A stretch of 33,003 nucleotides of DNA from a virus. The translations under genes and the position numbers were made by a program. Under the pieces are notes generated by a model. The model made no database searches. It was not told where the DNA came from and saw only the letters and a program-made list of their open reading frames with translations. Where the stretch lies: positions 1 through 33,003 of IMG/VR virus record IMGVR_UViG_3300028299_000015; one strand, written 5' to 3'. This document shows, piece after piece, positions 27,370 to 33,003 of this stretch (positions within the stretch are counted from its first letter, which is position 1; each line of letters starts with the position of its first letter).

Positions 27370-30300
27370 TTATTGTCCATACTTTACCTTGTTGCCATAT
27401 TTGACTTTACCTTCGCCATATGTGACCCCACCGCCATATTTCACCTTGCCCCCCGTAGACACTCCGCCGTATTTCTTTGTAGTTTCTGCGCCTTTGCCAA
27501 ACCACCAATAATAAAACTTACCAATTAAGGGAATATCCTGAACTGTCTTTAGTTGATTTATGTCTGCCGATTTATCAAAATCTTTATATAGACTCATCAA
27601 ATCTTTTGAGATATTGTCTACAAAATTTGTTGGAGGAGTTGCCTGTTCCAGTAATGCAGATCCCGCACCAACCTCGCTTATTCTCCTTACTGCATATCTG
27701 CTGGTAAATCCGGCCAACGTTGCGAGCTGATCAATCACCCTATCAGAGAGTTTTGTTTTTCTGTTGGTCAAAATGTCTTTAATCTCATCTGCGGTCCCAT
27801 TTGTTAGCACCAGAAGGAATGCCAGGTATAATAAATTCTTTATTCCCTTCCACCAATTTCCTCTCTTCATTTCTCTGAATGCTTCTCGCCTAAAGATGTC
27901 AAATTGCTTTATAGTATAAGATTTAAGCATATAGAATATTCTTCCATTGCCCGCCTTAAGATATGTTTCCGGCATTTCAGATAAAGCAACAGGATGAAAA
28001 TCAAGCAATTCGTTAAACGCGAGGAACTTGACGTTCTCCTTTATCTCTCCACTCTTCAAATCAATCAGAACCTGATCCGCCTCTTTGCCAAATATATCGT
28101 CTATTTTTTTAAGAAAATCTATATTCGAACTCTTTGCAAGTTTCTGATATTTTTCAACCGCTGAATTTATCAATGCCTCTTTCCCCAATCTATCTATTTT
28201 ATTCAGTCCGGTTAAAGTGAATACCTTGTCTACCGTTTTTGCTGTCTTGCCAGAATCAGAAAACTCTGAAGCTATTCTGCTTGCCTCAATTCCAAGCGAT
28301 TCTTTAGTTATTTTGGATTTACCTAAAATCCCTCGAACATCAGCTTTAATCGTTCTCATCCATCCTCCCCTGTAAATTGACCAGGCCTGATCGCCCAGCT
28401 GTGTGACTGCATTAAGAAAACTACCCATAACATCGATATACGCCAGATTCTTATAAGTCCCCACGATCCCGTGCGTTCCTTTCGGATTAAATCTGGCGTT
28501 GAGGATACTTCTCAATTCTAACTCTTGCCGGGGAGTAATTTTTCCCTTAGCCAATAAATCGACCGTATATGCGCCGATACTGTCTTCTATGTTATTAAAT
28601 CCTTCCGCTTTGTTTCCTTTACCGAAGAATTTTCTAGCGGCGATCTTGTCGTCTACGCTGTCGACATACCGGACCAATGACGCGGGAGAACTATAATAAA
28701 ACCTATTTAATGCCGGCGTTACTAAATCTATCACCCTTTCCTTCATCGCGCCCGTTCCTGATAAAGTTATCTGGCCGCCCTGATATCCCCGGATCATCGT
28801 ATTGATCAAGTTGGCCTTTTCTTCATTGATAAGGTATCTGCCCAACATTGTTTCCTTTCTCTTGATCGCCTCATCGAGAATGCTCCAGTATTCCTGTTTT
28901 CCAAAATATTCCAAGAACCCCTCAGTATCTTTTATCATCCTCGGCCAATAATCTTTTTGGTATCCGATATCAAATCCAACCTCGTTGGCCCTTCTATAAA
29001 TATCATCGAGCATTTTTCTAATATTCTCAAACTCTTTCTCTATCCCGTATTTTTTATTTATTTCGTTTATCTTTGCCGAATCGCCATTCTTCAGCGCTAG
29101 ATCTAAATCAGCGAAGTCATCCTTTGTCATTTTATTAAATGGCCCTGGCTTAATTTTTTTGAGATACGGACTGATTGCTGTTTTATCTTTTTGAATAGAA
29201 CTCATCGCGTTATATTCAAATCTTCTCATAGCGTATTTTAATGACGGGTCTATGTTTTCAAGGCGAGTCGATATAGGCGTCAGTATCTTCTCTGCGCCTC
29301 TGCCGGTCCCCTTAATAACACTAACCACGTCACGCTTAATGCTTGGCCTTGTCCCTTTATAAATTTGTCGATTCTTTTCGTAATCAACTTCGTTCAGCTC
29401 CGGCTTGGGCGATTTTTTGATATTCAATTTTTCTTTTGTTTCAACCGATGGCTGATAACCTCTTTTGAACTTAAACCTCAATCTCTCTTTTAATTTATTT
29501 ACAAAATCTCCCAATTCTTCAAGGTTCATTTTTGAGATTGGCTTTTTGATTCCGAGTTCATTCTTAATCTCGTTCATCACCGTTTGATTGAATTCTCCAA
29601 GTTTTTTAACAAAGGCAATAACGCTTCTCTGTGATCCTTTCGGCTTATTAAGTCCGGCTGTTATATCTCTCTTCAATTTTTCAAGAAAGGCCTGCTCTGC
29701 CCTGTATTGTTTTACTGCTATCTTTGCGCCTTTGTTCTGCGCCAATATTCTCTCTTTTATAACTCTTTGCTCTGTGGTGACGATCTCTTCTCCCGGCACA
29801 TTGCCAACTGCCCTCTTGATTGATGTCTTTACTGAAACATTTTTGGGGATGACTTCTGCTCCCGATATCAGCAGATCCTTCTCTATTTTCTGACGAGCCC
29901 TTTCTTCTGCTTCTGGAGTTAACTTGACTTCTTCCTGCGGTCGTGCTAACTTCCCTTTATATGCATATTGATCTAATTTGGTTATTGGTGCTTGGGGTTC
30001 TATGGTGCCTGGGGAAGGTTGCCCTTCATATTTGGCCGGACCTATAGTTTTATCTCCATATCCTTCTTTTAGCCATTGCTTCGCGGCTTCGGGAGAATTT
30101 CCGACGTTTGCTATTTCTTTTCCCGTAGATTTTTGTTCTAAAATAGTCTTCCATCCCCCTTCATACTTAACTGTTTTCTTAATTAAATCTTCTGGCGGGA
30201 TATATGAAGTTTCTGGTCTTACTTTAAACACCTGAGTCGCCAATCCACCTTCTGGCGCTCTGGCCGGCATCCCTGCCGGTCTTTTTATTTTCACGATGTC

Positions 30301-33003
30301 ATTATATAAAGCCCTGACTTTATCTTGTTTATTCACCAATGCTTTTATTTTTTCCCATAAATTTTTGAAGAAATCTTTTATACTCTGCCCCCATCCTTTT
30401 TGTTTCATGTCTTCTCCCCGGACGTAATCCTGAAAGCCATCTGACAATTTCTCGCGGGCCTGATCCATTGTCTTTAATTCAAATTTTTCCATCACTTCCT
30501 TCAGCACTTCCGTCTTCTGTTTCTCCGGCGTGAACAAATCTAAATATGCCTCAACCACTTCGTGGCCGACAGTGACCTTATCTGGTGTTTTCAAGAATGA
30601 TATCATCTGATCAAAATATTTGCCTAATGCCTGTTCTCCCGATGGCGTTTGAATTTGCTTTACGAATTCTACTCCCACCTCGTCCCGAGTGAAATATTTC
30701 CTAACCATCTTGCTGGCCTGTTGCGTGGAGATTGTTTCTGTTGGTTTCTGCGCGGTTCTGAATGCTTGTTCCGTTGTCAATAATTCTTTGTCGTAGACCT
30801 CAATAACCTGGCCCGTTCCAGCATTGATAACAGCGAGATCTTCTCCCCTTACCGCATCGTGATAAACAATAATACTTGTATCTTTAAGTTTCGGATATTT
30901 TTTAACGAATTCATCATTGTATTCTCTACCCCATTGCTCAATTTTTTCAAGACCAAATGCGCCCTGTTTAACGCCTTCGTCGTATGCTTCCTGTCCGTTT
31001 CTTTTAATAAACAATTCTTTTGCTCTAACATCTAACTCTTTTTTGGTTATCTTCTGTATCGTTTTAATCACTCCATTTTTTGCACCAATTGCTTTATTCG
31101 CCATGTCCTTGTTCATTATAACAATTTCTTCCATCCCCTTCTCTTTGTTTATTATTTGTACGCCATCATATCCCTTGTCTGTTACCATTCTAGAGATTAG
31201 GGTGGGGTCACCATAATTTGTCTTGCTTGAATATAACTCATCTAATGCATTATTGGCATCTATTTTCCAGAGATTAGCGCCGGACAAATTGATATTCATT
31301 GGCGTGCCATAAAGTTTGGCTCGCCCTAAGTCATTGGTTATGTATAACCCCTCGCCGAAGACTCCTTTATATCCGCTATTTGATCCTGCCTTACCGACAT
31401 CGAAACCTTTGGCGATGAGTTCTTCTGGATTAGCGCTTCCGTGATAATATTTTCCGGTTGGCTCTGTCCTAAACACCGGCGCAGCTGGAGTAATTGGCGG
31501 TGCTGGAGGTGGGACTTCTCGCTTCGCGGTAATATAAGCACCTAAAGAAGGAATATTAGCAAATGTTCCAAACAAACCTATCGTTCCCAAAGTTATCAGA
31601 AAGTTTTTAGTTCCTTCGGGCGTGAAAAAAGGCGGATAATATTTTCTTTCTTCTATTCCAGCGATAAGGGGCTCTACCCACATCTCCTCAAATAATTCGC
31701 CTAAAATTCCATTCCAACCTCCTATGTTTTTAAGATGTTTAGTGGCCTCGGCTGTTGTCTTGAATATACCTCTTGCCACTCCGCCCTTGAACCATTTTGT
31801 TAATATATTATTCCCCAACCATTTAGTAAATTTAGTGGCAGGAATCTCAACTAATTCACCAGACATTTCTGAGAGAAATTCCAAATAATTTACTCCAAAT
31901 GATTTGGTAATTGCCTTTCCTAACGGATCTCCAGCTTTATCTATTTGAATTTTTAAAGCTTCCCCTTCTGGCGTTTGAGCAAAAGACATATCGGGAGTAG
32001 AATATTTAACCGTTCCCGCCACTAATCCTGGAACATTAAGAGACGCCATTGCGGCAGCCTGAATTGTTCTTGAGGCAACGGCAGGAGCAACTTTTCGCGC
32101 CAATAAAGACGGCGTTAATTTTGATACCGCCGCCTTCGTGGCCCTTGCCACGCTTGTCTCCACCCCGCCCGTTAACTTCTTTAATGTGGCATATTCTACT
32201 ATCCACGCGGGCATTTGTGTTATACCCTTACCAATAAGATAGCCAGGAGTAGATATTTTTTCTTCTAATTCTCGTTTTTTTAGAATTGCGTTTATCTTTT
32301 GATGTTCTTCAAAAGACAATTCTTGTCCATTTTCTAATTTCTTGCCGATTTTCAATAAATCAATGTCTTCTTTAATCGCTATATTCCTGACAAATGGCAT
32401 TATTTCAGCATATTCTATAACAGTTTTTCCTAATTCTATTGGTGATTCAATAATTGCTTTTGCGAAACCGAATGGAGAAAGTTCATACTTTTTTTCTTCC
32501 AACGAAGTCGTTAATATATGTGTTATTAACCCTTTGCCTAAATCTTTAAAGAATTTTCCTTCGGTCTCTGGAGTTTTTATAATTTTTTCCCAATTCTTTT
32601 GTAAATCTTTATATGCTTTTGCCTTTTCTGGTTCTGCTCTCGCCATATCTTCTAAAAGTGTATATTGAGTTTGAGCAAAGGATTTTATCTGTTTGACTTC
32701 TTTTGATACTTCTGGAGTTGGGGGTGGAGCGACTTTGGGCAAATCTGGCGGAATAAGTCCAGGCAAAACTGGAGTAATTAAAAATTTGCCAACTTCTTTA
32801 ACTTTTTCCCAAATAGATTTTGTCGGAGCAATTTCTGGTGCTGTTATCTTAGGAAGTGATGGCTCTGGAAGAACTATTTTATCTACTGTGTTTTTTATTT
32901 GAAATCCAGATATTCCGGTTGGCGTAAAAAATGGCGTAGTCAAAAGATTTACGGCCGTCGCTAACAAATTTGGCTGTTTTTTCTGCTCTTCCTGCGTGTA
33001 CAT
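27370..33003 (-). CDS. Giant polyvalent virion protein with ADP-ribosyltransferase-like domain
   Basis: At least 1877 residues; ATG is exactly at the window edge, so the N-terminus may extend further. Residues about 1-500 are helical with hydrophobic patches (FLITLGTIGLFGTFANIPSL). Residues about 518-645 fit an ADP-ribosyltransferase of polyvalent proteins: YYHGS (His), GVFGEGLYITND (Tyr), GMEEIVIMN (Glu), an H-Y-E set. Near 815, VGHEVVEAYLDLF resembles a degenerate zincin helix. Residues 1200-1840 carry polyvalent-type helical domains, a hydrophobic stretch near 1731 and IPLIGKFYYWWFGKG near 1828. The tail repeats KVKYG. Such proteins are packed in phage heads and injected; ART would modify host targets. 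Confidence 0.8.
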   Translation of the reverse strand: MYTQEEQKKQPNLLATAVNLLTTPFFTPTGISGFQIKNTVDKIVLPEPSLPKITAPEIAPTKSIWEKVKEVGKFLITPVLPGLIPPDLPKVAPPPTPEVSKEVKQIKSFAQTQYTLLEDMARAEPEKAKAYKDLQKNWEKIIKTPETEGKFFKDLGKGLITHILTTSLEEKKYELSPFGFAKAIIESPIELGKTVIEYAEIMPFVRNIAIKEDIDLLKIGKKLENGQELSFEEHQKINAILKKRELEEKISTPGYLIGKGITQMPAWIVEYATLKKLTGGVETSVARATKAAVSKLTPSLLARKVAPAVASRTIQAAAMASLNVPGLVAGTVKYSTPDMSFAQTPEGEALKIQIDKAGDPLGKAITKSFGVNYLEFLSEMSGELVEIPATKFTKWLGNNILTKWFKGGVARGIFKTTAEATKHLKNIGGWNGILGELFEEMWVEPLIAGIEERKYYPPFFTPEGTKNFLITLGTIGLFGTFANIPSLGAYITAKREVPPPAPPITPAAPVFRTEPTGKYYHGSANPEELIAKGFDVGKAGSNSGYKGVFGEGLYITNDLGRAKLYGTPMNINLSGANLWKIDANNALDELYSSKTNYGDPTLISRMVTDKGYDGVQIINKEKGMEEIVIMNKDMANKAIGAKNGVIKTIQKITKKELDVRAKELFIKRNGQEAYDEGVKQGAFGLEKIEQWGREYNDEFVKKYPKLKDTSIIVYHDAVRGEDLAVINAGTGQVIEVYDKELLTTEQAFRTAQKPTETISTQQASKMVRKYFTRDEVGVEFVKQIQTPSGEQALGKYFDQMISFLKTPDKVTVGHEVVEAYLDLFTPEKQKTEVLKEVMEKFELKTMDQAREKLSDGFQDYVRGEDMKQKGWGQSIKDFFKNLWEKIKALVNKQDKVRALYNDIVKIKRPAGMPARAPEGGLATQVFKVRPETSYIPPEDLIKKTVKYEGGWKTILEQKSTGKEIANVGNSPEAAKQWLKEGYGDKTIGPAKYEGQPSPGTIEPQAPITKLDQYAYKGKLARPQEEVKLTPEAEERARQKIEKDLLISGAEVIPKNVSVKTSIKRAVGNVPGEEIVTTEQRVIKERILAQNKGAKIAVKQYRAEQAFLEKLKRDITAGLNKPKGSQRSVIAFVKKLGEFNQTVMNEIKNELGIKKPISKMNLEELGDFVNKLKERLRFKFKRGYQPSVETKEKLNIKKSPKPELNEVDYEKNRQIYKGTRPSIKRDVVSVIKGTGRGAEKILTPISTRLENIDPSLKYAMRRFEYNAMSSIQKDKTAISPYLKKIKPGPFNKMTKDDFADLDLALKNGDSAKINEINKKYGIEKEFENIRKMLDDIYRRANEVGFDIGYQKDYWPRMIKDTEGFLEYFGKQEYWSILDEAIKRKETMLGRYLINEEKANLINTMIRGYQGGQITLSGTGAMKERVIDLVTPALNRFYYSSPASLVRYVDSVDDKIAARKFFGKGNKAEGFNNIEDSIGAYTVDLLAKGKITPRQELELRSILNARFNPKGTHGIVGTYKNLAYIDVMGSFLNAVTQLGDQAWSIYRGGWMRTIKADVRGILGKSKITKESLGIEASRIASEFSDSGKTAKTVDKVFTLTGLNKIDRLGKEALINSAVEKYQKLAKSSNIDFLKKIDDIFGKEADQVLIDLKSGEIKENVKFLAFNELLDFHPVALSEMPETYLKAGNGRIFYMLKSYTIKQFDIFRREAFREMKRGNWWKGIKNLLYLAFLLVLTNGTADEIKDILTNRKTKLSDRVIDQLATLAGFTSRYAVRRISEVGAGSALLEQATPPTNFVDNISKDLMSLYKDFDKSADINQLKTVQDIPLIGKFYYWWFGKGAETTKKYGGVSTGGKVKYGGGVTYGEGKVKYGNKVKYGQ

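Noticed and set aside
1-33003. Alternative genetic code (TGA or TAG reassigned)
   Set aside because: All major genes are full length with standard stops, and TGA is used as a terminator by several genes, including ATGA overlaps.

Overview
The window looks like a stretch of a tailed double-stranded DNA bacteriophage (or prophage) genome. Every gene I accept is on the minus strand, so transcription runs from position 33003 down to 1. It carries a terminase pair, portal, scaffold-like protein and probable major capsid protein, a lysis cassette, phage replication and recombination genes, two DNA methyltransferase-like genes, a YopX-family gene and at least eleven HNH homing-endonuclease loci (intact or broken). 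The DNA is AT-rich. Two intergenic regions hold textbook sigma70-type promoters (TTGACA, 16-17 bp, near-TATAAT). Some genes have AGAGG-type ribosome sites, but many start codons are preceded only by an A/T-rich leader, and four share the exact 13-mer AAATAATTTTATG. The standard genetic code fits all genes. The host cannot be named from this sequence.

Layout in the direction of transcription. (1) 33003-26156: a very large polyvalent, probably virion-internal protein with an ADP-ribosyltransferase-like domain, then a papain-like cysteine peptidase and a two-helix holin candidate, closed by a branched terminator-like RNA structure (26072-26148). (2) 25943-24655: a promoter whose start site lies almost on the first codon, a 50-aa helix-turn-helix protein coupled to an HNH endonuclease, a small gene and a membrane-anchored 3D-domain muralytic protein. 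(3) 24609-21895: a second promoter and a long, multiply self-complementary leader, a small gene, a winged-helix replication initiator candidate with in-gene 21-bp repeats, a RecB/Cas4-like nuclease and an SSB-like protein. (4) 21874-21709: a compact structured RNA candidate ending in a tRNA-like fold. (5) 21692-14833: YopX, small zinc proteins, VRR-NUC, two methyltransferase-like proteins, many HNH insertions and a tandemly duplicated GC-rich structured element (17451-17667). (6) 14485-1: the head module (TerS, TerL, portal, scaffold-like, decoration-like, capsid protein, beta-helix protein) followed by tail or fibre-like structural genes; it contains an encoded initiator-type tRNA (6189-6263).

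How it fits together: the terminase packages DNA through the portal into a capsid built on the coiled-coil scaffold; the polyvalent protein is probably carried in the virion and enters the cell with the DNA; the peptidase, holin and 3D protein serve lysis; the RecB-like nuclease, SSB-like protein and initiator serve replication and recombination. The most unusual parts are the RNA-like elements (initiator tRNA with a non-standard elbow, the tRNA-like composite RNA, the pseudoknot-capable leader, the duplicated element) and an HNH gene bounded by inverted repeats directly in front of, and in frame with, a capsid gene that has no ATG start.
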